DNA from: an uncultured SAR86 cluster bacterium
GTDB lineage: Bacteria > Pseudomonadota > Gammaproteobacteria > Magnimaribacterales > D2472
Reading direction: 5' to 3'
Length of the DNA: 38,009 nucleotides
Assembly (NCBI GenBank): GCA_902596165.1
Contig: CACJSU010000013.1
Span: forward strand, 1-38,009
Below, piece after piece: positions 18,622 to 26,189 of the stretch (its first letter is position 1; each line of letters opens with the position of its first letter). Under the pieces are notes generated by a model. The model was given only the letters and a program-made list of their open reading frames with translations. It made no database searches and was not told where the DNA came from. The translations under genes were made by a program, and so were the position numbers.

Positions 18622-19444
18622 GATAAAACTTAATTGTCCCGCAAAACTTAATTTAAATCTTTCAGTATTGAGTAAAAGAGTTGATGGGATGCATGAAATT
18701 AAAACGCATTTCCAACTAATTAATTTGTTTGATGAGTTATTAATTAAAAAATCATCAAGCAAGTCTATTTCTGTAAAAACTAATCTTAATTCTTCGATTG
18801 ATGGAAAAAATAATATAGTTTTCTATGCAATCAAGGCATTATCAGATCATATTGGCAAAGAAATATTTTGCGATGTAGAAATTGAAAAGAATATTCCATT
18901 AGGTGGTGGTTTAGGCGGCGGAAGCTCAAATGCTGCTGCTGCACTCATTGGAGCCAATGCTTTATTCAAACTAGGCCTATCCATTAAAGAATTGATGATG
19001 CTAGGAAAAAAATTGGGTGCAGATGTCCCATTTTTTGTTTATGGAAAGAACGCACATGCTTCAGGCATTGGTGAAATACTAATTGAAGCAAAAAAACAGG
19101 TTGATAAAAAATATTTACTTCTTTTCCCTAACATTCATTCTTCAACAAAAGAGCTTTTCTTCAAATGGGATAAATTAACTAAGGCATCTCAAGAATTCAT
19201 CAACCTAAGTGAAGAGAATTCATTTTTGCCAATTTTTCTTGAAAATAATAAAGAGATTAAAAAAATTTTTAATGATTTAAATAAAATGAATTCATTTAAG
19301 CTCTCAGGGACAGGTTCAACATTTTTTTGCGTTTATAATGATCTTGAAGAAATTACAAAAACAATAAAAAAAATTCCAACTAAATGGAGACACTTTTTTT
19401 GTGAACCTTTACAATGTTCACCATTATTAACGTTTATAGAATAA
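18614..19444 (+). CDS. ispE: 4-diphosphocytidyl-2-C-methyl-D-erythritol kinase
   Basis: A 276-residue GHMP kinase of the MEP isoprenoid pathway that phosphorylates CDP-methylerythritol. Visible are K11 (CPAKLNLNL), the glycine-rich ATP loop PLGGGLGGGSSNAA (95-108), the catalytic Asp137 in GADVPFF, and the late LSGTGSTFF motif. The start is a GTG at 18614 inside the end of lolB, with GAGG just upstream. The stop codon is followed with no gap by the first base of tRNA(Gln), so the ispE mRNA 3' end must be formed by RNase P cleavage at the tRNA 5' end. Confidence 0.97.
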   Translation: MDRIKLNCPAKLNLNLSVLSKRVDGMHEIKTHFQLINLFDELLIKKSSSKSISVKTNLNSSIDGKNNIVFYAIKALSDHIGKEIFCDVEIEKNIPLGGGLGGGSSNAAAALIGANALFKLGLSIKELMMLGKKLGADVPFFVYGKNAHASGIGEILIEAKKQVDKKYLLLFPNIHSSTKELFFKWDKLTKASQEFINLSEENSFLPIFLENNKEIKKIFNDLNKMNSFKLSGTGSTFFCVYNDLEEITKTIKKIPTKWRHFFCEPLQCSPLLTFIE

Positions 19445-19519
19445 TGGGGTGTAGCCAAGCGGTAAGGCAACGGGTTTTGATCCCGTCATGCGTTGGTTCG
19501 AATCCAACCACCCCAGCCA
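19445..19519 (+). tRNA. tRNA-Gln (anticodon TTG)
   Basis: A 75-nucleotide cloverleaf with encoded CCA. The acceptor stem pairs TGGGGTG with CACCCCA, the discriminator is G, the anticodon stem is ACGGG/CCCGT and the loop TTTTGAT carries TTG at 19477-19479. U1-A72 and G73 are usual for bacterial tRNA(Gln). It sits within the lolB-ispE-prs transcript, directly after the ispE stop, as also in Pseudomonas. With gatCAB in the window, this tRNA is a likely substrate for the Glu-to-Gln route, but that is inference. Confidence 0.97.
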
Positions 19520-19531
19520 ATAAAATAGAAA

Positions 19532-20491
19532 ATGATCAATAAACCTACAGTAGGGATTTTTTCAGGCTCAGCATCGACGTCTCTATCAGAAGAGGTTGCT
19601 AAAATACTGGGGTTAAAGCTTGGTAACATTGATCTTGGTAAATTCTCAGACGGTGAAATAAAAGTAGAAATACTTGAGAATGTCCGAGGACATGAAGCAT
19701 ATATTATTCAATCAACTTGTGCGCCGACTAACTCAAATTTAATGGAGTTAATGTTAATCACTGATGCTTTAAAACGCTCCTCTGCATCCAGAATCACAGC
19801 AATTCTTCCCTATTATGGTTATGCTCGTCAAGACAGAAGGGTTAGATCAGCAAGAGTTCCTATTAGTGCAAAAGTTATAGCTGATATGATGAATTCTGTT
19901 GGTGTTGACAGAGTGCTAACTGTAGATCTTCACTCAGAATCTATCCAGGGTTTTTTTGATATGCCTGCAGATAATGTATACGCAACCAAGATTATGCATG
20001 ACGATATCAAGGCAAGATCTTCACAGGATGAAGAGATCTTAGTTGTTTCTCCAGATGTTGGCGGAGTTGTAAGAGCTAGGGCGCTAGCAAAATTTTTAGA
20101 TGAATCCGATCTTGCTATTATTGATAAAAGGAGAGCTACTGCAAATGAATCTGAAGTAATGAATATAATTGGGGATGTTCAAGGGAAATGTTGTATTGTT
20201 CCTGATGATATTATTGATACAGCTGGGACATTATGCAACGCAGCGCAAGCGTTAAAAGATGCTGGAGCAGCCATGGTAAAAGCCTATATTACCCATCCCG
20301 TGCTATCTGGCCCTGCAATTGAAAGAATTTCCAAATCTTCAATTGATGAATTAGTTGTAACCAATTCCATATCTTTATCCCCAGAAGCAGAAAAATGCAG
20401 TAAAATACGCGTCATTTCTCTTGCCCCTACTATTGCAGAGTGCATCAGAAGATTAAACAATGAAGAGTCGCTAAGCGCTCTATTTTTGTAA
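19532..20491 (+). CDS. prs: ribose-phosphate pyrophosphokinase
   Basis: A 319-residue PRPP synthetase that makes PRPP from ribose-5-phosphate and ATP for nucleotide, His and Trp synthesis. Visible are the GKFSDGE motif near 36, the ATP-binding [11 protein letters not shown], the metal-binding [14 protein letters not shown], the catalytic KRR and the PRPP loop [11 protein letters not shown] near 220. The gene starts 12 bases after the tRNA(Gln) CCA end and has no Shine-Dalgarno sequence; after tRNA processing its mRNA would have only about a 12-base leader. Confidence 0.98.
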   Translation: MINKPTVGIFSGSASTSLSEEVAKILGLKLGNIDLGKFSDGEIKVEILENVRGHEAYIIQSTCAPTNSNLMELMLITDALKRSSASRITAILPYYGYARQDRRVRSARVPISAKVIADMMNSVGVDRVLTVDLHSESIQGFFDMPADNVYATKIMHDDIKARSSQDEEILVVSPDVGGVVRARALAKFLDESDLAIIDKRRATANESEVMNIIGDVQGKCCIVPDDIIDTAGTLCNAAQALKDAGAAMVKAYITHPVLSGPAIERISKSSIDELVVTNSISLSPEAEKCSKIRVISLAPTIAECIRRLNNEESLSALFL

Positions 20492-20515
20492 AAATTTAGC
20501 TAGAAGGTACGACAT

Positions 20516-21229
20516 ATGTCAAACGAAATTATTTTAAATGCAGATCTAAGGGTTAGAACTGGAACAAACAAAACTCGTGAAATTAGACGGGAAGATTCAA
20601 TGGTTCCTGCAATTATCTATGGAAATGAGGAAGAGTCAAAAAATATCAAATTAAAACTCAATGAACTAACAAAAGCTTCTGAAAATGAGCTTTTCTACAC
20701 TCAGGTTTTAAAAATTTTACTTGAAGGTAATGAAGAGAAAGTTGTTCTTAAGGAGCTTCAAAGAGAGCCAGTTAAAGGAAAATTTCTCCATGCGGATTTT
20801 CAAAGAGTTTCAAGAAAAACTAAGCTTAAAGTTGTCGTGCCATTTCGATTTAATGGTGAAGAAGAATGTCAAGGCGTTAAAACAGATGGTGGTGTAATTG
20901 CGAAGGCAATTTCAGAGATAGAAATCGCCTGCTTAGCTGGAGATATTCCTGAAGCGATTGAAGTAGATATTACCAATCTTATGCTCAATGAGGCAATTCG
21001 ATTATCAGATATCACATTACCCGAAGGTGCTGAAATTCCAGGCTTTGATGAAGAAAATGATCAAATGATCGTTTCAGTTAATCCTCCAAGAGCAGAAGAG
21101 GAAGAGCCAGAGATTTTACCTGAAGGAGAAGAAGGAGAAGAAGGAGAATTTGCTGAAGGAGAAGAAACATCTGAAGAGCAAGATGCTTCTGGTGATGATG
21201 CTCCTGAAGAAGATAAATCAAGTGATTAA
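20516..21229 (+). CDS. rplY: 50S ribosomal protein L25, CTC/general stress type with acidic tail
   Basis: A 237-residue bL25 of the long (CTC) form. The N-terminal 5S rRNA-binding domain (to about 95) is followed by the C-terminal TL5-like beta domain to about 185 and then by a strongly acidic, disordered tail rich in Glu, Gly, Asp and Ser. The tail is encoded in part by three exact copies of a 9-base unit. The protein binds 5S rRNA in the large subunit. AGAAGG precedes the ATG, and the gene lies 24 bases after prs, as in Pseudomonas. Confidence 0.95.
   Translation: MSNEIILNADLRVRTGTNKTREIRREDSMVPAIIYGNEEESKNIKLKLNELTKASENELFYTQVLKILLEGNEEKVVLKELQREPVKGKFLHADFQRVSRKTKLKVVVPFRFNGEEECQGVKTDGGVIAKAISEIEIACLAGDIPEAIEVDITNLMLNEAIRLSDITLPEGAEIPGFDEENDQMIVSVNPPRAEEEEPEILPEGEEGEEGEFAEGEETSEEQDASGDDAPEEDKSSD
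21122..21148 (+). repeat. 9-base tandem repeat in the rplY acidic tail
   Basis: Three perfect copies of GAAGGAGAA, each encoding Glu-Gly-Glu, followed by a related fourth copy near 21155. Copy changes would stay in frame and change only tail length. Each unit also resembles a Shine-Dalgarno sequence. Confidence 0.85.
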
Positions 21230-21243
21230 GGCACAAAAGATCT

Positions 21244-21807
21244 GTGCCTAATATCTGCATTATTGGACTAGGTAATCCTGGTACAAAGTATGATGGAACT
21301 CGGCATAATGTTGGCAAAGACTGGATAGAAAGTATTGCAACTGACTGCGATCTAAAACTTCATTCAAAGAAAAAAATAGAATCTACAACTGCTATATCCT
21401 CTGATGAAAAAATTCTATGGGGATACCCTAATCGATATGTTAATGAATCAGGTTATTCAATTAACAAAATTTTAAAAAATAATAATTTTGAGTTAGAACA
21501 AGTGATGGTTATTCATGATGACTTAGACCTTCCTATTGGCAGTCTAAAGTTAAAAATAGGAGGAGGTCATGGCGGACATAATGGATTGAGAAGTATTATC
21601 TCGCATGTTGGAAAATCATTCATTAGGCTAAGAGTTGGTATTGGCCACCCAGGAAATAAAGTAGATGTAACAAACTGGGTTTTGGGTAAATTCAAACCAA
21701 CTGAAATAGACTCCATTCAAGAGAGTTTTTTTAAGTTCCAAAATATTATTGAACTCATAGGCAACAATGATATTCAGAGTGCTCAATTAAAACTTAATAG
21801 GGAGTAA
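21244..21807 (+). CDS. pth: peptidyl-tRNA hydrolase
   Basis: A 187-residue Pth that cleaves peptidyl-tRNA released from stalled ribosomes. The signature GLGNPGTKYDGTRHNVG contains Asn11 and the catalytic His21; a conserved VIHDDLDLPIGSLKLK follows near 92, and GGHGGHNGLRSI near 110. The start is a GTG at 21244; an in-frame upstream start is not needed because the motif begins at residue 8, as usual. The gene lies between rplY and ychF, the usual order. Confidence 0.97.
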   Translation: MPNICIIGLGNPGTKYDGTRHNVGKDWIESIATDCDLKLHSKKKIESTTAISSDEKILWGYPNRYVNESGYSINKILKNNNFELEQVMVIHDDLDLPIGSLKLKIGGGHGGHNGLRSIISHVGKSFIRLRVGIGHPGNKVDVTNWVLGKFKPTEIDSIQESFFKFQNIIELIGNNDIQSAQLKLNRE

Positions 21808-21809
21808 AG

Positions 21810-22895
21810 ATGGGTTTTAAATGTGGCATTCTAGGTTTGCCTAATGTTGGGAAATCAACCCTTTTTAATGCTTTAACTAAATCATCCATACCAGCTGAGA
21901 ACTTTCCTTTTTGTACAATTGAACCAAATCTAGGAATTGTAAGTGTTCCTGATAATAGACTGAATAACATTAATAATTTTGTTAATTCTGAAAAGGTAAT
22001 TCCTACTTCGATGAGTTTTGTTGATATTGCTGGGCTTGTAAAAGGAGCTTCTAAGGGTGAGGGTCTCGGCAATGCGTTTCTGTCTAATATCAGAGAGATG
22101 AATGCCCTCCTCCATGTAGTGAGGTGTTTTGATGATGAAAATGTTGTTCATGTAGATGGTGCAATCAACCCACTTAAGGATGTTGAGACCATTAATCTTG
22201 AATTAATTTTTGCTGACATTGAAATTCTTGAAAAAAGATATCAAAAGCTAGAAAAACTTATCAGATCTGGGGATGAAGATGCCAAAAAACATAAAGCAAT
22301 TATTCACTCTTTAATGGAGCTAATGGAAAATGGAAATCTTCCAAAACTGGATAATTTTGATACTGAAGAAATAAAATTTATTGAAAGCATGAATTTACTT
22401 TCAACCAAACCAATGGTTTTAATCGCAAATTTATCTGATGATGATTCAAAAAATAATCTCGCTGATTTAGAGGCTTATTCAAAGAGTAATAGCATAGATA
22501 TCATTCCAGCTGTTATCAATGTAGAGCATGAATTAGCTAACTTGGAACAAGAAGAGCAAGCAGAATACTTAGAACTACTTGGAATGGATGAACCTGTGTT
22601 AAATAAAATTATCCTTTCAGGCTACAAACTACTTAATCTAGAAACATTTTTTACTGCCGGACCAAAAGAATGTAGAGCTTGGACAATTCGCAAGAACTCA
22701 TTAGCGCCCCAGGCAGCTGGTGTTATTCATACTGATTTTGAGAGAGGTTTCATAAAAGCTGAAGTCATTTCATATGAAGACTTTATTAGCTATGAGGGAG
22801 AATCAGGGGCCAGGAAAGAAGGCAAATTAAGGCTTGAAGGAAAAGATTATTTGGTCATGGATGGGGATATAATTCACTTTAAATTTAACGTTTGA
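21810..22895 (+). CDS. ychF: ribosome-binding ATPase YchF
   Basis: A 361-residue Obg-family P-loop protein. The Walker A GLPNVGKST is at 9-17, the switch region with DIAGLVKGASKGEGLGN near 70-86, and the C-terminal TGS domain at about 275-361. The member YchF/OLA1 prefers ATP over GTP and binds ribosomes. A clear GGGAG lies just before the ATG, 2 bases after the pth stop. It is the last protein gene of the lolB-to-tRNA(Met) run. Confidence 0.97.
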   Translation: MGFKCGILGLPNVGKSTLFNALTKSSIPAENFPFCTIEPNLGIVSVPDNRLNNINNFVNSEKVIPTSMSFVDIAGLVKGASKGEGLGNAFLSNIREMNALLHVVRCFDDENVVHVDGAINPLKDVETINLELIFADIEILEKRYQKLEKLIRSGDEDAKKHKAIIHSLMELMENGNLPKLDNFDTEEIKFIESMNLLSTKPMVLIANLSDDDSKNNLADLEAYSKSNSIDIIPAVINVEHELANLEQEEQAEYLELLGMDEPVLNKIILSGYKLLNLETFFTAGPKECRAWTIRKNSLAPQAAGVIHTDFERGFIKAEVISYEDFISYEGESGARKEGKLRLEGKDYLVMDGDIIHFKFNV

Positions 22896-22929
22896 CTTCT
22901 AAATCAAGTTCTTTATCATTTCACACTTT

Positions 22930-23006
22930 GGCTATGTAGCTCAGATGGTTAGAGCACAGCACTCATAACGCTGGGGTCGGTGGTTCAATTCCACCCATAG
23001 CCACCA
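22930..23006 (+). tRNA. tRNA-Met, elongator (anticodon CAT)
   Basis: A 77-nucleotide cloverleaf with encoded CCA. The acceptor GGCTATG pairs fully with CATAGCC, so it is not an initiator; the discriminator is A. The anticodon loop CTCATAA has CAT at 22964-22966 and the stem is CAGCA/CGCTG, with an A-C mismatch at the loop-closing pair (22961/22969). The 5' and D-arm sequence closely follows E. coli elongator tRNA(Met). It lies 34 bases after ychF, as in Pseudomonas. Confidence 0.96.
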
Positions 23007-23032
23007 TTATTTAGAACAAAAAAAAGAAATAA

Positions 23033-23054
23033 TCAGATAATATGAATTATCTGA
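23033..23054 (-). terminator. intrinsic terminator after the small membrane protein genes
   Basis: Perfect 9-base inverted repeat TCAGATAAT/ATTATCTGA with a 4-base loop. On the minus strand it is followed by TTATTTCTTTTTTTT, a good U-tract, so it serves transcription from the minus strand and ends the small-protein operon 19 bases after the stop codon. On the plus strand there is no T-run, so it is a poor terminator for the tRNA(Met) transcript. Confidence 0.75.
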
Positions 23055-23072
23055 GAGTTAACGGTCTTTCTA

Positions 23073-23306
23073 CTACTCTTTTTTAAGAAATATCAAGATT
23101 ATTATTAAAGATACCAATGCTAACAAGGCATCCTCTCCAAGCATATTCAAGATGTCTGTAACATTTTTGTATACATCTCCAACAAATGGAGTTGTGGGAC
23201 CAAAAATAATGCCAAGCAATAGTGAAACTGCCACTAAAGGCAACAATAATTTTAATAGCTTATTAAAAAAAGCAGTAAGTTTAATAAGAGAGTTATTGAG
23301 ATTCAT
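23073..23306 (-). CDS. small two-helix membrane protein B
   Basis: A 77-residue protein I do not recognise. It has a basic amphipathic start, a hydrophobic helix at about 20-36, a polar link with a DVYKNVTDIL motif, a second helix at about 57-74 and a short KKE tail. It aligns with the neighbouring 72-residue protein through FG-x(6-7)-DVxxN(I/V)Tx(L/I)(L/V)xxL and a closing hydrophobic helix, so the two are paralogues. There is no Shine-Dalgarno sequence; the leader is the end of a strong hairpin plus a T-rich stretch running up to the ATG. No function is proposed; two-helix proteins of this size include holin-like and stress membrane proteins. Confidence 0.75.
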   Translation of the reverse strand: MNLNNSLIKLTAFFNKLLKLLLPLVAVSLLLGIIFGPTTPFVGDVYKNVTDILNMLGEDALLALVSLIIILIFLKKE

Positions 23307-23323
23307 TTTTATAAATAAAAGTC

Positions 23324-23347
23324 AGAAAGGGTCTAGCGACCCTTTCT
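23324..23347 (-). terminator. strong hairpin between the two small protein genes
   Basis: Perfect 10-base inverted repeat AGAAAGGGTC/GACCCTTTCT with a 4-base loop. On the minus strand it is followed by GACTTTTATTT. It is the most stable-looking hairpin in this AT-rich window. It lies 19 bases after the stop of the first small gene and 17 bases before the ATG of the second, so it can act as a terminator or attenuator that lets only some transcripts reach the second gene, or as a 3'-end stabiliser. Confidence 0.8.
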
Positions 23348-23366
23348 AACAAAGATTAAGCAATGC

Positions 23367-23585
23367 TTATCTATTAACTAAGCTGTATAGAACTGCTAGT
23401 ACAAGTAGTCCTACAACACCATTAGATGCTAAAGACTCGACCAATGATGTAATATTTCCAATCACATCTAATCCCATCATATCGCCGAAAGCAAGGCTTC
23501 CAACAATACCAAGTCCTAAGATACCAATGATGACACTAGTTAGATTGCTAACTAGGTCGCTTAACATTCTAAATGCATTATCCAT
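23367..23585 (-). CDS. small two-helix membrane protein A
   Basis: A 72-residue protein I do not recognise: an amphipathic start (MDNAFRMLSDLVSNL), a glycine-rich hydrophobic helix at about 17-34, a polar link with DVIGNITSLVESL, and a second helix at about 54-70 ending VNR. It is paralogous to the next gene on the same strand. AGGGGG lies 5 bases before the ATG, the strongest Shine-Dalgarno sequence noticed in the window, and a GC-rich hairpin follows the stop, so high expression is likely. The leader holds nested inverted repeats. Function unknown. Confidence 0.8.
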   Translation of the reverse strand: MDNAFRMLSDLVSNLTSVIIGILGLGIVGSLAFGDMMGLDVIGNITSLVESLASNGVVGLLVLAVLYSLVNR

Positions 23586-23590
23586 AATTT

Positions 23591-23596
23591 CCCCCT
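23591..23596 (-). promoter_or_regulatory. strong ribosome binding site of small protein A
   Basis: AGGGGG on the minus strand with a 5-base spacer before the ATG at 23585. Most genes nearby have weak or no Shine-Dalgarno sequence. Confidence 0.8.
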
Positions 23597-23630
23597 ATGG
23601 TTTGCATGGTTAGTTAACCTATAAAACCAT
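23597..23630 (-). repeat. nested inverted repeats in the leader of small protein A
   Basis: Outer arms ATGGTTT and AAACCAT (7 bases) enclose an inner perfect repeat GGTTA/TAACC with a 2-base centre. The element ends directly at the ribosome binding site. It could be an operator for a dimeric regulator or an RNA structure that controls access to the ribosome binding site. Confidence 0.6.
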
Positions 23631-23706
23631 AAAAAGAAATTTGGGACAAGAAAAATGTAAGAAAAAACTCTCTAAATTTGACATTTAGTAGATTTATATA
23701 TTGAAG

Positions 23707-23739
23707 ATATAAATATTACTACTTATGTAATATAAATAT
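23707..23739. repeat. AT-rich inverted repeat after pnp
   Basis: ATATTAC/GTAATAT (7 bases, loop of 7) at 23713-23733, extended after a two-base mismatch by four more A-T pairs. It lies about 24 bases past the pnp stop, in the 171-base gap before the small protein gene. It has no good U-tract and is only a weak candidate for the pnp terminator. The rest of the gap is very AT-rich and must hold the promoter of small protein A, which I could not place with confidence. Confidence 0.3.
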
Positions 23740-23756
23740 AAATTATTTTATAGTCA

Positions 23757-25844
23757 TTACTGTTCTAATGCTTTTTTAGATAATTTCATTTTTCCGCGAT
23801 CAAACCCAATTAATTTGACCTTGATAACATCACCTTCACTAAGGACATCAGAAACATTCTCTACTCTTTCAGAGGAAATCTCCGAAACATGAAGCAATCC
23901 ATCTTTGCCGGGTAAAATATTTACAAAAGCGCCAAAATCTACAATTTTAACAACCTTACCTTCATAAACTTTATCAAGTTCAGGGTCTTCAATTATACCT
24001 TCAATGATTTCAAGTGCAGCCTTCATAATAGATTGTGTTTCACCAAATATAGTTACCACGCCATCGTCATTTACATCTACTGAAGCTCCTGTGTCAGCTT
24101 GCATGCCTTTGATAACAGCTCCACCCTTGCCAATTATCTCCTTTATCTTGTCTTGATCGACTGTAATCTTTTTCATGGCAGGAGTATTATCTGAGAGTTC
24201 TTTTGGAGCAGAAATTACTTCATTCATTTTTTCAAGAATATGCATTCTCGCATTTTTTGCTTTTTCCAAAGCAGATTCCATAATTTCAGCCGTAATGCCT
24301 TGAACTTTAATATCCATTTGTAATGCTGTTACACCCTCTTTAGTTCCTGCGACTTTAAAGTCCATATCACCAAGATGATCTTCATCACCAAGAATATCAG
24401 TTAATACAGCAAAATCATTTTCTTCTTTGATGAGTCCCATTGCTATTCCGGCAACTGGATTTGAAATAGGAACACCAGCGTCCATCAAAGAAAGAGAGGT
24501 CCCACAAACAGAAGCCATTGAACTCGAACCATTTGATTCGGTAATTTCTGAAACAACTCTCAGGGTGTAACCAAATTCTTCAGCATCTGGAAGAACGGCC
24601 TTGATAGCTCTCTTTGCTAAGTTACCATGACCAATCTCTCTTCGTTTTGGCCCAAGCGGCATACCAATCTCTCCTACACTGTATGCAGGAAAATTATAGT
24701 GCAGCATAAAAGTATTGGACTCTTCACCATTTAAACCTTCGATGCGTTGAGCATCTCTTGTGGAACCAAGCGTTGCCGTAACCAATGCTTGAGTTTCACC
24801 TCGAGTAAACAAAGAGGATCCATGAGTGCTTGGCAGAACATCTGTTTCAACAAAGATAGGTCTGACAGTATCTAAATCTCTTCCATCAATTCTAGGCTCA
24901 TTGGATAAAATACTTTTTCTTACGATATCTTTTTCTACCAACTTAAAAGCATTCATTAATTTGCCTCTTTCCATCTCATCAAGTTCTTCATGGGCTTCAT
25001 TAATCTTCTCTCTGACAGAATTAATTGCCTCACCTCTATCTGATTTATCTGCAATCTTAAAAGCATTAGCAATTTCATCTGTAAAAGCGTCAGCAATCTT
25101 GTTCTTAAATTCAGCAGTGAGCTCATCGTCAGAAAACTCCCAAGGAGTTGGATTTACTTTGGCTCTCAAGTCTAGGCAAGCTTTAATAACTTTTTGCATT
25201 TCTTGATGACCATAAAGAACTGACCCTAACATAAGATCCTCACTCAACTCACTTGCCTCAGATTCAACCATTAATACAGCATCTTCTGTTCCAGCTACAA
25301 CCATATCTAACATAGATTTTTCAAGCTCTTCCGGTGATGGGTTCAATACATAATTGCTATCAATGAATCCAACCCTTGCAGCTCCTAAAGGGCCCTGGAA
25401 AGGAACTCCTGAAATTGAAAGCGCAGCAGAAGCTCCAATCAACGAAGCTATATCAGGATTAATATTTTTATCAGAAGATAGGACTGTACAGAAAATTTGT
25501 ATCTCATTCTTAAAATCTTCAGGAAACAAAGGTCTAATAGGTCTATCAATTAACCTTGAAGTAAGTGTCTCTTGTTCAGTTGGTCTAGCTTCTCTTTTAA
25601 AATATCCGCCGGGTATTTTCCCAGCAGCATAAAATTTTTCTTGATAAAATACAGCCAATGGAAAGAAGTCTTTTTTTGGATCGGCCTCCTTTCTTGCTAC
25701 CATGGTTGTTAGAACAACCAAGTTATCAATTGTAACGATAATACTTGAGGTAGCTTGTCTTGCAATTTTGCCAGTTTCAATCTTGACAGTTTTATTTCCG
25801 TATTCAAATTCTACGGATTGAGTATTTAATTTATTGTCTTCCAC
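23757..25844 (-). CDS. pnp: polyribonucleotide nucleotidyltransferase (PNPase)
   Basis: A 695-residue PNPase that degrades RNA 3' to 5' with phosphate. Two RNase PH-like domains (about 10-230 and 315-545) are joined by a helical domain; the second carries the catalytic block GDEDHLGDMDFKVAGT. A KH domain follows (KIKEIIGKGGAVIKGMQ, about 563) and then an S1 domain (VYEGKVVKIVDFGAFVNI, about 624-690). The C-terminus ends soon after the S1 domain, slightly shorter than in E. coli. It lies 13 bases downstream of rpsO, the usual order, so rpsO-pnp co-transcription is likely. Confidence 0.98.
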   Translation of the reverse strand: MEDNKLNTQSVEFEYGNKTVKIETGKIARQATSSIIVTIDNLVVLTTMVARKEADPKKDFFPLAVFYQEKFYAAGKIPGGYFKREARPTEQETLTSRLIDRPIRPLFPEDFKNEIQIFCTVLSSDKNINPDIASLIGASAALSISGVPFQGPLGAARVGFIDSNYVLNPSPEELEKSMLDMVVAGTEDAVLMVESEASELSEDLMLGSVLYGHQEMQKVIKACLDLRAKVNPTPWEFSDDELTAEFKNKIADAFTDEIANAFKIADKSDRGEAINSVREKINEAHEELDEMERGKLMNAFKLVEKDIVRKSILSNEPRIDGRDLDTVRPIFVETDVLPSTHGSSLFTRGETQALVTATLGSTRDAQRIEGLNGEESNTFMLHYNFPAYSVGEIGMPLGPKRREIGHGNLAKRAIKAVLPDAEEFGYTLRVVSEITESNGSSSMASVCGTSLSLMDAGVPISNPVAGIAMGLIKEENDFAVLTDILGDEDHLGDMDFKVAGTKEGVTALQMDIKVQGITAEIMESALEKAKNARMHILEKMNEVISAPKELSDNTPAMKKITVDQDKIKEIIGKGGAVIKGMQADTGASVDVNDDGVVTIFGETQSIMKAALEIIEGIIEDPELDKVYEGKVVKIVDFGAFVNILPGKDGLLHVSEISSERVENVSDVLSEGDVIKVKLIGFDRGKMKLSKKALEQ

Positions 25845-25857
25845 GATTTTCCTTTTT

Positions 25858-26127
25858 TTATCCTCTTAATTTAAGAGATTTAATTATGTCTTGATAGCTT
25901 TCTGGATTTTTTCTCTTAAGATAAGCTAAAAGCTTTCTTCTTAGGTTAACCATTCGTATAAGACCAGTTCTTGAATGATGGTCTTTTTTATGAGTTTTAA
26001 AATGAGATTGTAGTTTATTTATATTTTCTGTTAGAAGAGCTATTTGCACTTGAGGTGAGCCCGTATCAGTGTCACTATTTTGAAATTCTTTAACAATTTT
26101 ATTCTTTTCTTCTTTCAATAAAGCCAT
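25858..26127 (-). CDS. rpsO: 30S ribosomal protein S15
   Basis: An 89-residue uS15, exactly the usual length, starting [16 protein letters not shown]. It contains the rRNA-contact block [19 protein letters not shown]. The ATG at 26127 is preceded by AAGGAG with a 9-base spacer; a longer in-frame start 16 codons upstream would add an Arg-rich stretch not found in S15 and is rejected. S15 nucleates assembly of the small-subunit platform and often represses its own mRNA. A hairpin lies in the leader at 26162-26189. Confidence 0.97.
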   Translation of the reverse strand: MALLKEEKNKIVKEFQNSDTDTGSPQVQIALLTENINKLQSHFKTHKKDHHSRTGLIRMVNLRRKLLAYLKRKNPESYQDIIKSLKLRG

Positions 26128-26161
26128 GTGTATTTTCTCCTTGGATATGCGCCGTAATCTC

Positions 26162-26189
26162 CTCAAACCTTGCATATCTAAAGTTTGAG
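26162..26189 (-). promoter_or_regulatory. hairpin in the rpsO leader, possible S15 autoregulatory element
   Basis: On the minus strand, CTCAAACTTT pairs with AAGGTTTGAG (10 pairs, one G-U) around an 8-base loop. It lies in the 90-base truB-rpsO gap, about 35 bases before the rpsO ATG, and has no U-tract after it, so it is not a terminator. S15 represses its own mRNA through different leader structures in different bacteria. The link to S15 here is inference. Confidence 0.45.

Noticed and set aside
21078-21317. Leucine-rich minus-strand open frame opposite rplY/pth
   Set aside because: The leucine and glutamine runs are the antisense of the Glu/Gly repeat in rplY; it spans two real genes on the other strand.
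26128-26175. 16-residue Arg-rich extension of S15
   Set aside because: S15 is 89 residues and the ATG at 26127 has a good Shine-Dalgarno sequence (AAGGAG).
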